Shown in pieces: positions 6,711 through 15,707 of a DNA stretch of 64,000 nucleotides. The position numbers were made by a program, and so were the translations under genes. Below the pieces are notes generated by a model, which was given only the letters and a program-made list of their open reading frames with translations, had not been told where the DNA came from and did no database searches. How positions within the stretch are numbered: the first letter of the stretch is position 1; each line of letters starts with the position of its first letter. Source of the DNA: Paenibacillus sp. YYML68 (GTDB lineage: Bacteria > Bacillota > Bacilli > Paenibacillales > NBRC-103111); NCBI RefSeq assembly GCF_027923405.1, contig NZ_BQYI01000001.1, forward strand, positions 4,972,501 through 5,036,500, written 5' to 3'.

Positions 6711-9700
6711 CTAGAGCCCCAGTAAGCGATACATGAACACTGCAGCCTGCGCACGAGTCGCCGACTCCTGCGGGCCGAAGCTGCCGTCCTCGCGTCCTTC
6801 AAGCAAGCCGGACGCCTGCATCGCCTTCACGCTGGCAGCTGCGTAGCTGGCAATCCCACTCTCGTCCTTGAAGGCTGCGGAGGAGGACTCCGTAGCCGCC
6901 GCAATTGTAATCTGCTGCGATTCAAGCAGACGATGCACCATGACCGCCATATCTTGTCTCGTGATCGTATCTTGAATACCGAAGCTGCCGTCCTCCTTGC
7001 CAGTTACGATGCCTAACGCCTGAGCTGCGCTCAGCGCATCGCTGTACCAAGCACCCTGCTCGGCATCCTTGAAGGACGCAGCTGGATGACCGCCTGTCAG
7101 CTCATACGTATTCATCAGCATCTGAATGAATTGTGCCCGCGTCACCTGCTCCTCAGGCATGAACGTGTCAGCGCTGGTGCCCTGAACGACCTCGCGCGCA
7201 GCCAGTGCCTCGATGCTCTCCTGTGCCCAAGCTACCGAAGCAAGATCCTTGAAGCTGACACTCGCGTTAGCCGCCGTATAGTAGCTGAAGTGCTTCACAT
7301 CGAACACAAGCTTCCCTGTCTTCTCGTCATAGCGGCTGTTCTTCACAGCCTCCAGCTCGCCCTGCTCCGTGATGTAATAGCCGACGATGTGCTTGGCCTT
7401 GTCGCCTGCCTTCAGCGTGTAAGGCAGCTGCAGCTCCACCGTCTGCCCGTTGCCGAAGGTGCTAATGGTCTGACCATCTACAGCAAGGGTGAAGTCAAAT
7501 ACCGGATTGTCCTTCACCGTTGCTCTGGCCTTGTCGCTCGCAAGCTCCACGGACACCTTCTTCACCGTCAAGTCTACGTTCTCTGACTTCGAGCTGATCG
7601 CCGCCTGCAGTAAGGCAGGCGGGATCGAGACAACAGCGAAGCCGGTATCCACAGCAAGCTTCTTCACCTGGCTGTCGCCTGCTGCAAGCACGCTCAGAGC
7701 AGGGAGCTGCAGCTGTACTTCCTTGGCAGCTGCAGGCACCTCCAGCTGAATACGTACAACCTTGTCTGACGCTTCCTTCATTGCGCTCTGCAGCATACTG
7801 GATGCAATCTTCGAGGATGCGACACCATCCTTTGTCGTGCTGGCTGTTACTTTGACTGGTGGGGACGGCTGTGTATTCTTATCTTTATCCTTGTCTTTGT
7901 TGTTATCCTTGTCTTTATCTTTATCCTTGTCCTTATCTTTATCTTTATCCTTGTCCTTATCCTTATCCTTGTCCTTATCTTTATCGTTATCACCATCGCC
8001 GCCACTTCCGCTGCCGTCACCGCCACCATTGCCCGGTGTCACTGGGTCCGATGCGTTCGCGGTCACAGTAACGGTCGTCTCCGCATAGAGCATCGGATTG
8101 TCATCGCTAGTCACGCGAATCTTGGCCGTTCCGGCCTTGTTCGCCGTTACGAGTCCGCTCGCCGATACCGACGCCACTCCCGAGACGCTCTCGCTGTACA
8201 CGGACCACGTCACAGACTTATTCGTAGCTGTATCCGGCAGCACAGTCACCGTCAGCTGCCCCGTCAGACCCGCGGTCAAGCTCAACGTACTCTTATCGAC
8301 CGTTACGCTCTGCACCGCAATCTTCTGCGGCTGCGGCACTGCCTTGAGCTCCAGCAGCATCACGCCCTCCGGCTTCAGCGTCAAGCTCGAGCCGAGGCTC
8401 TGGCCTGTCATCATATCCGTCACCGTGAACTCACGTTGGTCCGCCAGCGCCATATTCAGCGAAGCCTCGTTCTTGCCAATGTTGACTACGGTCATCACAT
8501 AGCGGTCTGCACCGTCTGGCACTACACGCCACATTGCACCACGCTGACTCAGCCCGTTCGACTCATTCACGACGACTGGAGACAAGCTGCCCTTCTGTGC
8601 GAGTACGCTGAACGCTTGCTCAGCCATGCTGCTAACAGATGGATCCGTCGGCTGCATCAGCACGCCGCTTCCACTTGCAAGCGCAGCGGTACGCGATTTC
8701 TTGTACTCATTCAGCTTCAGGCTGACGTTATCCGTAATGACTGTTCCGCCTGCATTCAGGTACGACTGCACGGCTGCGAATTCGGCGTCTTTCACTTCCT
8801 CCGTCTTGCGCATGACCACAACGTCCCAATTCGAGTGCGGCTGCTTCTCGAGCATGCTCGCCGTCACGAAGCCGACCGGCACGCCGTTGAAGAACAGCGA
8901 CTCGTACAGCTCGAATTGATCTTCCATATAATGCGTATCGTTAATCGCCGCTGTCTCCGAGTAGAAGATGCGGACGGGCTTGCGCTGCTCCTGGAATTTC
9001 ACGATTTCTTCCGAGTACGCATTCAGATCCATCATCGTCTTGCTCAGCTCATTCGCCACACGAGGCTGCTGAGCGACCGTTCCTGGGTACGACTCGAGCA
9101 AGCCTTGCACCGAGGTCGTCATCAGTCGGTTCTCAACGGAGCCGTCCGGATTACGTCCCCAGTACCAGGTGAAGCCTGCATCCATACCGAGCAATGTCGC
9201 GAGCCAGTACGTATTGCGCACATATTCCGGCTTCATGTACAAGTCACGGTAAGCAACCGTCGACAGGAAGTGAACCTCCGAGTTGACATGCGCCTTGTTC
9301 GGGCTGACCGACGACATGAAGTCGTACGACATTGCCAATTCCTTCCACATGTACGAGTAGTTCTTGTTCCAGTCCTCCGGATGTCCGGTAGCCTTGAAGT
9401 TCTCCTTGCGCGTCTTCGCATCGTCGCCAATCATGTCGACCATCTCGGTCAGCTTCTCGAAGTCGATGCCGTGCGTCCGGTTATCCTCTACGAACAAGTC
9501 CGGCATAATCTTAATATGCGTCTTCGCCTCTGGATCGTTCGCCTTCACCTGCTCATGCAGGAAGCGCAGCCACTCCGTACCCCGCTCCATATTGAACAAG
9601 CTGACGTCGTAGCCGATCGGCGTTCCCTTGTACTTCTTATCCATCGGGATCACACTCCGCGAAGCTTCGTCGAAGCTCGCATACGTCGTGCCCCACAGCG

Positions 9701-12700
9701 TATTCATCGCATCGAGCGTCTTGTGACGGGCCTCCAGCCACTTCGCGAACTGCCCCAGCGCAATATCCGAGATGCCCTCCTGACCGTTCGCCTTCTTCGG
9801 CGTCGCCCAGTGGCCCTTCTCCAGGAACCAGTGCGGTTCATTCGCCAGCAAGTACCCGAGCTCTGTATAAGGCTTGCCTGTCGTAATCGGTCCCGTCTGC
9901 TTCAGCACATTGCTCCAGATCGACCGAATTTCCGGATGATTAATGTCATACTTCGTGAAGGTCGTAATGCCATCCCGCATCGTATCTCCGTTAGCGCTCA
10001 CTGCCCAAGCCGGAGCCGGATCGTGCCACAAAATGGTGTAGCCCATATTGTTCGACGGACGATTCTGCAGATCGCCGTATTTATCTGCCGTCGGCGTGCC
10101 GTTCGCATCGATCACAAAGCTAGGGTTAATCGATCTTGGCAGATCGATCTTGCCGAGGTAATCGTTATACAGCGTCGGGTCATTCTTCGGAACATCGAGC
10201 GGCTTGGAGAAGTAATCGTGCAGGAACACCGGCTTGCCCTCGCTGTAGAAGTTCGTACCCTTCAGCTCGATGCCGTCCCAATCGACGAGTCGCACCGGTC
10301 GGCGTACAACAGTACCGTCGAGCACAGCTGTCAGCTCGGCAATCGACGTGTCGAGCAGCGCGATTACTTCCTTACGCTGGAATTCCGGCAGCTCCTGTGC
10401 CAGCTCCTCCGGCGACTTGCCGCCTGGGCTGTAGGTCGGAATAACGGCGAACATCTTCTTGTTGACGTCTACATTGTTCGCATCCCAGTCCGCATACTTA
10501 TCGAATTCCTTAGCGAACCAGACTGCGCCCTTCTCCCGCTCTGCATCGAGCTGACGTGCCTGGGCTTGAGCGATCAAGCCCTCGAGCTGTGTAAGCTTGG
10601 ACTGGATCAGCGCCTTCAGCTCTGCAGCAGACAGCGCTCCGTACTTCAGAATGGCCTTCGCCACGATCGCGCCGTTCATCAGATCAACCTCGATCGTCGC
10701 TGTCCGATCGTCGGCCGCCTTCACCGTGACCGATACCTTCTTCTGCTCCTTCGACTTGACCGTCATCGAGATGCGATCGTCCTGAATGACAGCAGTCAGC
10801 GCCGTGTCATCCGAGGAAGCAGCTGCTACGCCGACAATACCAAGCTTCGCTTCCGTATTCACAATGCTCGCATCGGTGAATGTACCGTTCGACTGCACCG
10901 CAATCTCCTTCGGAATCGAGCCGATCACCGCCAGCTCAGCACCCGATTGAACGGTCAGATCCGTCGTCAGCGACGTAATCAACGGCTTCAGCACCGTTGC
11001 CTTGCCCTTCGTAATCTCCATCCGGTTCTTCGCGTACATCGTCACGCTGGAGTCCGGCTCGACTCTGAGCATGCCCGTCTGGCCGATCGTCTCGCCCTTG
11101 CCCTTGATGTACATCGCGCTGCCAGGCTCGAATACCGCCGAGCCGACACCTGCGGAGCCGACGATTCCATTACCGATAATGAAGCCTTCATCGCGGAAAT
11201 CCTGCAGCTGTCCCTTTACCGTCACGACCGCATGCACCGTCATTTGAGCGGTGAACTTCAGTCGAACGTTGGAAGGTACCGTTATATTTTTCGTGACAGT
11301 GACAGGCTTGAATACTTCAACGACGTTGAGGGTCACTCCGCCTACCTTCTCATCAGCCAATCGCTTCGCCACTGGATCTGTGCTGCTGCCGAATCCGTTC
11401 AGCGCCTCCATCAGCTGGTCGGCTGTCGTAATCTGTCCCGCCACAATGAGACCCGGCTGCTTCGCATCATTGAACGTCTGCGCTGCCGCCTCAAGCGACG
11501 TAACCGCTGTCTTATAATTGTCCTCAGTAGCCGAGCTGCTATTCTTCACACCAAGAGCCGACTGAATCGCTTGTGCGAACGTATCGCGTACAGCAGCCGT
11601 CACCCACAGCTGATCAGAGGTCAGCTCTGCACCGTTCACGCTCACAAGTGTCGAAGCTACATTCGCCTCAGCCAGCTTGATGAGCTCATTGAGCTTCGTC
11701 AGATGAACACTAACCGGCGTATAATCGATTCCCGCTCCAACATTCGAAGCCGTTGCGTTGAACACCGCCTCAGGTGCGACTGTAATGCGCTTAATGACTT
11801 CCGTCGTGACCGCCTTGGCCAGAGTGACCGTACCCGTTGCTACGCGCAGATGATGATTCGCCAGCACCTCAACACTAGAATCCGCACCCAGCTTGAATGT
11901 GCCGTTAGCCCCTACGACCTCGACACCTTGCTGGTAGTAGCTGCTTCCCGTATGGAACACGACCGCACCCGTTCCGTTACCCGCAAGCCCTGCGCCACGC
12001 TTATCTGGAGTACGGCTATCCTGCACGACGCCCTGTACCGTAATCGTCGCGTTCACCGTCATATCAGCGAAGCTCTGCAGCTTCACACCGCTAGGGATGG
12101 CAAATGGCTTCGTGATCACGATATTCTCATACAGCTCCGCCGTATTCCCGTTCACCTTCACCAGCGTATCGTTGACCGTGATCGACTTCAACAAGGCCGC
12201 AAGATCCTGCACGGTCTTGACCTCCGCAGGCGCCCCGGCATTCGTCCCGTCCTGCTTCGCTGCATCGAACGTCTGCACGGCCGCCGCAAGCGCAGTCACT
12301 GCATCCGACACTTGAGTAGCTGTCGCTGCTGCATCATCCTTCACCGTCGTCGCCGACCCGATCGCCGCCGTGAAGGCATCCATCGCCGTCGACGTCACCC
12401 ACTTCTGGGTGGTCAGCACATCCGAGCCGTCTACGCTGACCACGACTGCATCCTTGTTCGCTGTCGCATCGGCAATCGCTTGAATGAGCGCGGTCTTGTC
12501 TGTCGGCTGCTGACCTGAGCCAGAGCCTGTAGGCCATGTTACGGTTACGCCGTCAGCGATCGTTCCATTCACCTGTAGCGCCGCTCCTTGAGCAACCGTA
12601 ATCTGCTTGAACATATCAGCGGTCACCGTCTTGTACGTTGCCACTGTCACCGTTCCCGAGCTTACCTGCAGATGGCTATTCGCCAGTAACGTTACGCTAG

Positions 12701-13142
12701 AGTCTGGACTGAGCTGCAGCACGCCAGCCGCCCCGACTACCTCAGTACCTTGCTGGAAGTAGGCACTTCCCGTATGCAGCACGACCGAGCCTGTACCCGT
12801 ACCGACGACACCGTCCTTACGGAAATCGAGCGCTCGGCTGTCCTGCAGCTTGCCGTGTACCGTAATCTGATCGTTCATGTTCATCTTCACGAACAGCTGC
12901 AGCTTCACGCCGCTTGGCACGTTGAATGGCTCGTTGATCGTCACTGCGGTGCTGACCTGCGCGGTTGTGTTGCTATCCGCCGTCTTAATCTTGGTCGCAT
13001 CCCCGCCTGCATCCATCTTCGTCTTGAGGAAATCCACCAGCTGCTGCGCATTCGTGATGACAGCCGCTTGCGACGGAGCAGCAGGTACGGCCAGCGCGAC
13101 AACAAGACTGATGCTAAGGAATAAGGATAATAATCTTTTCAT
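6711..13142 (-). CDS. 2143-aa SLH-anchored multimodular GH42-like hydrolase
   Basis: A giant exported cell-surface enzyme; the ATG has AGGAGGG eight bases upstream. Modules in order: signal peptide (1-27, ending SQA); three beta-helix-like repeats of about 180 residues, each with a VPSGVKL/VPSNVRL strand, an HTGS-type turn and a GxxSS-type turn (roughly 30-215, 305-485, 570-780); FIVAR-like helical linkers between them (LWVTAAVRDTFAQAIQSA type); a clan GH-A catalytic domain (~950-1460) with acid/base Glu near 1100 (LANEPHWF) and nucleophile Glu1289 (VNSEVHF); a GH42-type middle domain; a Big_2 Ig-like domain (~1606-1690); a Lys-Asp repeat (~1718-1755); a beta domain (~1770-1960); and three SLH domains (~1965-2143, each with a TRAQ or TRQD motif) for binding secondary wall polymer. 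The catalytic part is paralogous to the 784-aa enzyme. A near-consensus cre box lies 76 bp upstream. The substrate is unproven. Confidence 0.88.
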   Translation of the reverse strand: MKRLLSLFLSISLVVALAVPAAPSQAAVITNAQQLVDFLKTKMDAGGDATKIKTADSNTTAQVSTAVTINEPFNVPSGVKLQLFVKMNMNDQITVHGKLQDSRALDFRKDGVVGTGTGSVVLHTGSAYFQQGTEVVGAAGVLQLSPDSSVTLLANSHLQVSSGTVTVATYKTVTADMFKQITVAQGAALQVNGTIADGVTVTWPTGSGSGQQPTDKTALIQAIADATANKDAVVVSVDGSDVLTTQKWVTSTAMDAFTAAIGSATTVKDDAAATATQVSDAVTALAAAVQTFDAAKQDGTNAGAPAEVKTVQDLAALLKSITVNDTLVKVNGNTAELYENIVITKPFAIPSGVKLQSFADMTVNATITVQGVVQDSRTPDKRGAGLAGNGTGAVVFHTGSSYYQQGVEVVGANGTFKLGADSSVEVLANHHLRVATGTVTLAKAVTTEVIKRITVAPEAVFNATASNVGAGIDYTPVSVHLTKLNELIKLAEANVASTLVSVNGAELTSDQLWVTAAVRDTFAQAIQSALGVKNSSSATEDNYKTAVTSLEAAAQTFNDAKQPGLIVAGQITTADQLMEALNGFGSSTDPVAKRLADEKVGGVTLNVVEVFKPVTVTKNITVPSNVRLKFTAQMTVHAVVTVKGQLQDFRDEGFIIGNGIVGSAGVGSAVFEPGSAMYIKGKGETIGQTGMLRVEPDSSVTMYAKNRMEITKGKATVLKPLITSLTTDLTVQSGAELAVIGSIPKEIAVQSNGTFTDASIVNTEAKLGIVGVAAASSDDTALTAVIQDDRISMTVKSKEQKKVSVTVKAADDRTATIEVDLMNGAIVAKAILKYGALSAAELKALIQSKLTQLEGLIAQAQARQLDAEREKGAVWFAKEFDKYADWDANNVDVNKKMFAVIPTYSPGGKSPEELAQELPEFQRKEVIALLDTSIAELTAVLDGTVVRRPVRLVDWDGIELKGTNFYSEGKPVFLHDYFSKPLDVPKNDPTLYNDYLGKIDLPRSINPSFVIDANGTPTADKYGDLQNRPSNNMGYTILWHDPAPAWAVSANGDTMRDGITTFTKYDINHPEIRSIWSNVLKQTGPITTGKPYTELGYLLANEPHWFLEKGHWATPKKANGQEGISDIALGQFAKWLEARHKTLDAMNTLWGTTYASFDEASRSVIPMDKKYKGTPIGYDVSLFNMERGTEWLRFLHEQVKANDPEAKTHIKIMPDLFVEDNRTHGIDFEKLTEMVDMIGDDAKTRKENFKATGHPEDWNKNYSYMWKELAMSYDFMSSVSPNKAHVNSEVHFLSTVAYRDLYMKPEYVRNTYWLATLLGMDAGFTWYWGRNPDGSVENRLMTTSVQGLLESYPGTVAQQPRVANELSKTMMDLNAYSEEIVKFQEQRKPVRIFYSETAAINDTHYMEDQFELYESLFFNGVPVGFVTASMLEKQPHSNWDVVVMRKTEEVKDAEFAAVQSYLNAGGTVITDNVSLKLNEYKKSRTAALASGSGVLMQPTDPSVSSMAEQAFSVLAQKGSLSPVVVNESNGLSQRGAMWRVVPDGADRYVMTVVNIGKNEASLNMALADQREFTVTDMMTGQSLGSSLTLKPEGVMLLELKAVPQPQKIAVQSVTVDKSTLSLTAGLTGQLTVTVLPDTATNKSVTWSVYSESVSGVASVSASGLVTANKAGTAKIRVTSDDNPMLYAETTVTVTANASDPVTPGNGGGDGSGSGGDGDNDKDKDKDKDKDKDKDKDKDKDKDKDKDNNKDKDKDKNTQPSPPVKVTASTTKDGVASSKIASSMLQSAMKEASDKVVRIQLEVPAAAKEVQLQLPALSVLAAGDSQVKKLAVDTGFAVVSIPPALLQAAISSKSENVDLTVKKVSVELASDKARATVKDNPVFDFTLAVDGQTISTFGNGQTVELQLPYTLKAGDKAKHIVGYYITEQGELEAVKNSRYDEKTGKLVFDVKHFSYYTAANASVSFKDLASVAWAQESIEALAAREVVQGTSADTFMPEEQVTRAQFIQMLMNTYELTGGHPAASFKDAEQGAWYSDALSAAQALGIVTGKEDGSFGIQDTITRQDMAVMVHRLLESQQITIAAATESSSAAFKDESGIASYAAASVKAMQASGLLEGREDGSFGPQESATRAQAAVFMYRLLGL
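7880..7990 (-). repeat. in-frame 6-bp repeat encoding poly(Lys-Asp)
   Basis: About 18 imperfect hexamer units (AARGAY on the coding strand) encode alternating Lys-Asp, interrupted once by Asn-Asn. Synonymous variation between units shows it is not freshly expanded. It links the catalytic/Ig part to the wall-binding part. Slippage in 6-bp steps would alter linker length without breaking the frame. Confidence 0.9.
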
Positions 13143-13217
13143 TGTGCCCTCCTGTATACATGTAATCGAATTGAAGCTGTTCTAGCTTACATAACCTAGG
13201 TAGCTGCCACCATATTA

Positions 13218-13231
13218 TGGGAGCGCTTACA
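13218..13231 (-). promoter_or_regulatory. cre box (CcpA site)
   Basis: TGTAAGCGCTCCCA on the minus strand matches the cre consensus TGWAARCGYTWNCA at 13 of 14 positions. It lies 76 bp upstream of the giant enzyme start, next to a TAATAT. Glucose repression of the surface hydrolase is expected. Confidence 0.7.
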
Positions 13232-13240
13232 CCTGCTCGG

Positions 13241-13324
13241 TTAAAAAAAAGGTCCCACTAGCCGAATATTCAATTGGCTTGCTTGGAATGCTGACAACAA
13301 GCCGCTTCTGCACACTCTACACAT
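13241..13324 (-). CDS. candidate 27-codon leader peptide
   Basis: ATG at 13324 follows GGAGGGG by five bases, a better ribosome site than most genes here. The peptide begins MCRVCRSGLL, has a CxxC pair, and ends in FF encoded by a run of eight T. An imperfect stem (GGCTTGTTG with CAAGCAAGCC) forms inside the frame and precedes the T run, so transcription attenuation coupled to translation is conceivable. No relative is known to me, and chance cannot be excluded for a frame this short. Confidence 0.3.
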   Translation of the reverse strand: MCRVCRSGLLSAFQASQLNIRLVGPFF

Positions 13325-13409
13325 TAATACCCCTCCATTTATTTTTATATTTAGATGATTATTTTACTTGTAATTAAACATAGCTTGTTTAAATGGAAAA
13401 GTCAATGAC

Positions 13410-13461
13410 AAAAAAACGAGCACGGCTGCAAGCTTTATGCTTGCAGTCGGCTCGTTTTTTT
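13410..13461. terminator. strong bidirectional terminator
   Basis: Stem CGAGC-(ACGG)-CTGCAAGC / GCTTGCAG-(TCG)-GCTCG, flanked by A and T runs of seven. It terminates the GH78-like gene (stop at 13490). Its core resembles the terminator at 50721-50778. Confidence 0.85.
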
Positions 13462-13489
13462 CACCTACCACATTGCTGGCTCCTCCTGC

Positions 13490-15685
13490 CTATTCAACGA
13501 CGAGACGAACACCCTCGGGCACCTGAAGCTGTACCACCTGTTGTCGATCATACTGCAACGTAATTCGCCCTGCCGCTGTCTCGAATTCCAATCGCAGCGC
13601 ATCCAACGATGCAGGGAGCTTCGGACGGAACGCCACCTCGGTCCAGCCCGGAGAGAGCGGGGACAATCCGACCATATCCTCGATCAGAATCAAGATTGGA
13701 GCGCTTGCCCACGGATGGCATAAGCTCGTATTCCACTTGTGCTCCTTGGACCACGCCTCAAAGCAGGTAGTCGCACCTTCCTTGATCATCGTAGCCCAGG
13801 AATGCTCGTCAGATGAAGTAATGAGCTCATAAGCTAATTCGTGCTCTCCCGCAGAGGTTAGAGCCTTCAAGACGAAGTAGGCCATATATACGCCGCAGAC
13901 GAGACGCTTGCTGCGAATGAGCTCTACGATCGGCTTCGTTCTATCGGCAGGCACAAGTCCAAACAGAAGCGCTAACGCATTCGAGTGCAAGGACGAATGT
14001 CGGGAGCCCTCGGCATCCACGAACAGTCCTCTCGTGCGGTCATAGAATGCGTCGGTGTAGGCTTGACGCAAGCGGGTCAGCTCCTGACCGTCTACACGTT
14101 CCCCGACGATACTGCCGATCTCCGCTGCAGTTACACGAGCTCCGTAGTAGAAGGCATTCAGTACGTTGTGACAGCCTTCACCGACTGGTTTGGTCAATTC
14201 GAAGTCGTAGCCGTCCCGCAGCTGCTCAGGCCAATCGACCAAATTCCATTTATCCGTAACGTTCGCGAGCAGACCGTCCGACCGTTCATAAGCAGCGAAG
14301 TGGTCCAGCATCGCTCTGACATGCGGATACATCTGTCGAAGGAAGTCGATATCTCCACTCAGCTTATAATATTTCAACAGCTGCATCGGCCATTGCATAG
14401 AGAAATCGGCAATCTCTTGCATGTAATGTCCCGGTGCAACAGCCACTAGACCTGGGCAAACCTTGGAGGAGAGAATGACATAGTCTAGCAATGCCTTTCG
14501 ATATAACCGAAGATCACCGCTCAAGTATGCCTGTGTTGGAGCTATAATCGTGTTATCTCCCAGATATTGCCCCTTCTCACGCGAGGGACAGTCGACATAG
14601 CCCTCCTGAGATCCATACTTGACTCCGTTACGGCAGATCGACCAGATGCTGTTCAAGAGCGGGTCGGAGGACTCGAAGACGCAAGCCTCCTCTTGCATAG
14701 GATAATGTCGTACGACCGCGACTAGACTAGCCAGCTCAAGCTTCACGCTCGGCTCATACAACAACACCTCTACATAGCGGAAGGCCTTATAGTCGAAGAA
14801 CTCCAGCTCATCAACGCCGCCCGATAAGGTGCATACCTCCTGATACCGGCAATTGCAACGCATCTCATAGCGAACCGCTCCATCGTCGAGAAGCTCTTCC
14901 CCGTATCGGAGCTCTATCCGATCTCCCGACCGGCCCTGCGCCTGAAGCTTCACTTGGCCTGTAACCTCTTCCCCGAAGTCGATTCGATAATGACCGGCCG
15001 CTACCTCTTCTATTCGTGCAGGAAGCTTCTCATATACGGCAACAGGCGGTGTGGGCTGTAGATATAGCACATGGTCATCGTGGGAATGTACGGTCGCTGG
15101 TGTCCACCCCGAATCATCATAATTGATCCCCTTCCAGCCCGTCTGCTTCAGCCGCAGATCGAGGGGCTCCGCATACTGGGTGTTATAGCCGATCACATCC
15201 CCGCGCCCATATTCCTTGGTATGATAGCATCTCCATGTCGCATCGGTCTGCAGGAGCAAGTGGTGATCGGCGTGCAGCTCTGCGATCATCCCTTGCCGAT
15301 GATCGGCACTGTTATAGGATCTGCATATCAATCCATGATAATAGACATGCACCGCGATGACGTTCTCACCTGGCTGAAGCAGGTCGGTTACATCATAGCT
15401 ATTATAATAGTAGTGATCGGAAGTGGATTGAGCGGGACCTTGACCGACCGAGCTTCCGTTGATGTACAGCTTGTAATAGTCATCCGCGGTAATATCCAGC
15501 ACAGCGCGCGTCACGCTGTGATCTAGCTTGAACGATCTGCGGAAGAGCATGTGGCGGTTTGTCAGCTCCTCTCTATGCTCGATTACAGCAGATTTATCCA
15601 TTTCTTTATGATAGAGCGTATCAGGAGCCTTCAGCCCCTCGAAGGCGTTGTCCATGATCCAGCGTGCTGACCACATCTTCCTCAT
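13490..15685 (-). CDS. GH78-like alpha-L-rhamnosidase family protein
   Basis: A 731-residue cytosolic protein. The open frame extends upstream to 16009 but only by overlapping the regulator gene; the ATG at 15685 follows GAGGAG by about nine bases and begins MRKMWSARW, a normal family N-terminus. Residues 40-160 form the jelly-roll carbohydrate-binding part (LYINGSSVGQGPAQ, the ligand-binding N-domain motif). A beta domain follows, then the (alpha/alpha)6 barrel with CPSREKGQYLGD near residue 365, the site matching DCPQRDERLGWTGD of true GH78 enzymes. Here RDERLGW is changed to REKGQYL, so the catalytic acids may differ and specificity may not be plain rhamnosidase. There is no signal peptide, so it acts on imported oligomers. 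It is 22 bp downstream of an AraC gene that probably controls it. Confidence 0.82.
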   Translation of the reverse strand: MRKMWSARWIMDNAFEGLKAPDTLYHKEMDKSAVIEHREELTNRHMLFRRSFKLDHSVTRAVLDITADDYYKLYINGSSVGQGPAQSTSDHYYYNSYDVTDLLQPGENVIAVHVYYHGLICRSYNSADHRQGMIAELHADHHLLLQTDATWRCYHTKEYGRGDVIGYNTQYAEPLDLRLKQTGWKGINYDDSGWTPATVHSHDDHVLYLQPTPPVAVYEKLPARIEEVAAGHYRIDFGEEVTGQVKLQAQGRSGDRIELRYGEELLDDGAVRYEMRCNCRYQEVCTLSGGVDELEFFDYKAFRYVEVLLYEPSVKLELASLVAVVRHYPMQEEACVFESSDPLLNSIWSICRNGVKYGSQEGYVDCPSREKGQYLGDNTIIAPTQAYLSGDLRLYRKALLDYVILSSKVCPGLVAVAPGHYMQEIADFSMQWPMQLLKYYKLSGDIDFLRQMYPHVRAMLDHFAAYERSDGLLANVTDKWNLVDWPEQLRDGYDFELTKPVGEGCHNVLNAFYYGARVTAAEIGSIVGERVDGQELTRLRQAYTDAFYDRTRGLFVDAEGSRHSSLHSNALALLFGLVPADRTKPIVELIRSKRLVCGVYMAYFVLKALTSAGEHELAYELITSSDEHSWATMIKEGATTCFEAWSKEHKWNTSLCHPWASAPILILIEDMVGLSPLSPGWTEVAFRPKLPASLDALRLEFETAAGRITLQYDRQQVVQLQVPEGVRLVVE

Positions 15686-15707
15686 CGTACCCCACTCCTC
15701 TGTTCGT

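Larger units (their letters stand above)
13143..13489. other. 347-bp intergenic region, leader of the giant enzyme gene
   Basis: It contains no ordinary gene. It holds the ribosome site of the giant enzyme, a cre box (13218-13231), a run of eight T on the minus strand (13250-13243), a candidate 27-codon leader ORF (13241-13324), an AT-rich stretch (13325-13395) that probably carries a promoter, and the bidirectional terminator of the next gene (13410-13461). Confidence 0.6.

Noticed and set aside
7880-7990. Possible CRISPR or satellite array
   Set aside because: Units are 6 bp and in frame with Lys-Asp codons; there are no spacers.
8436-12518. 1360-codon open frame on the + strand
   Set aside because: It is antisense to the giant SLH enzyme, rich in Arg, His and Leu with no domain or ribosome site; a codon-bias shadow.
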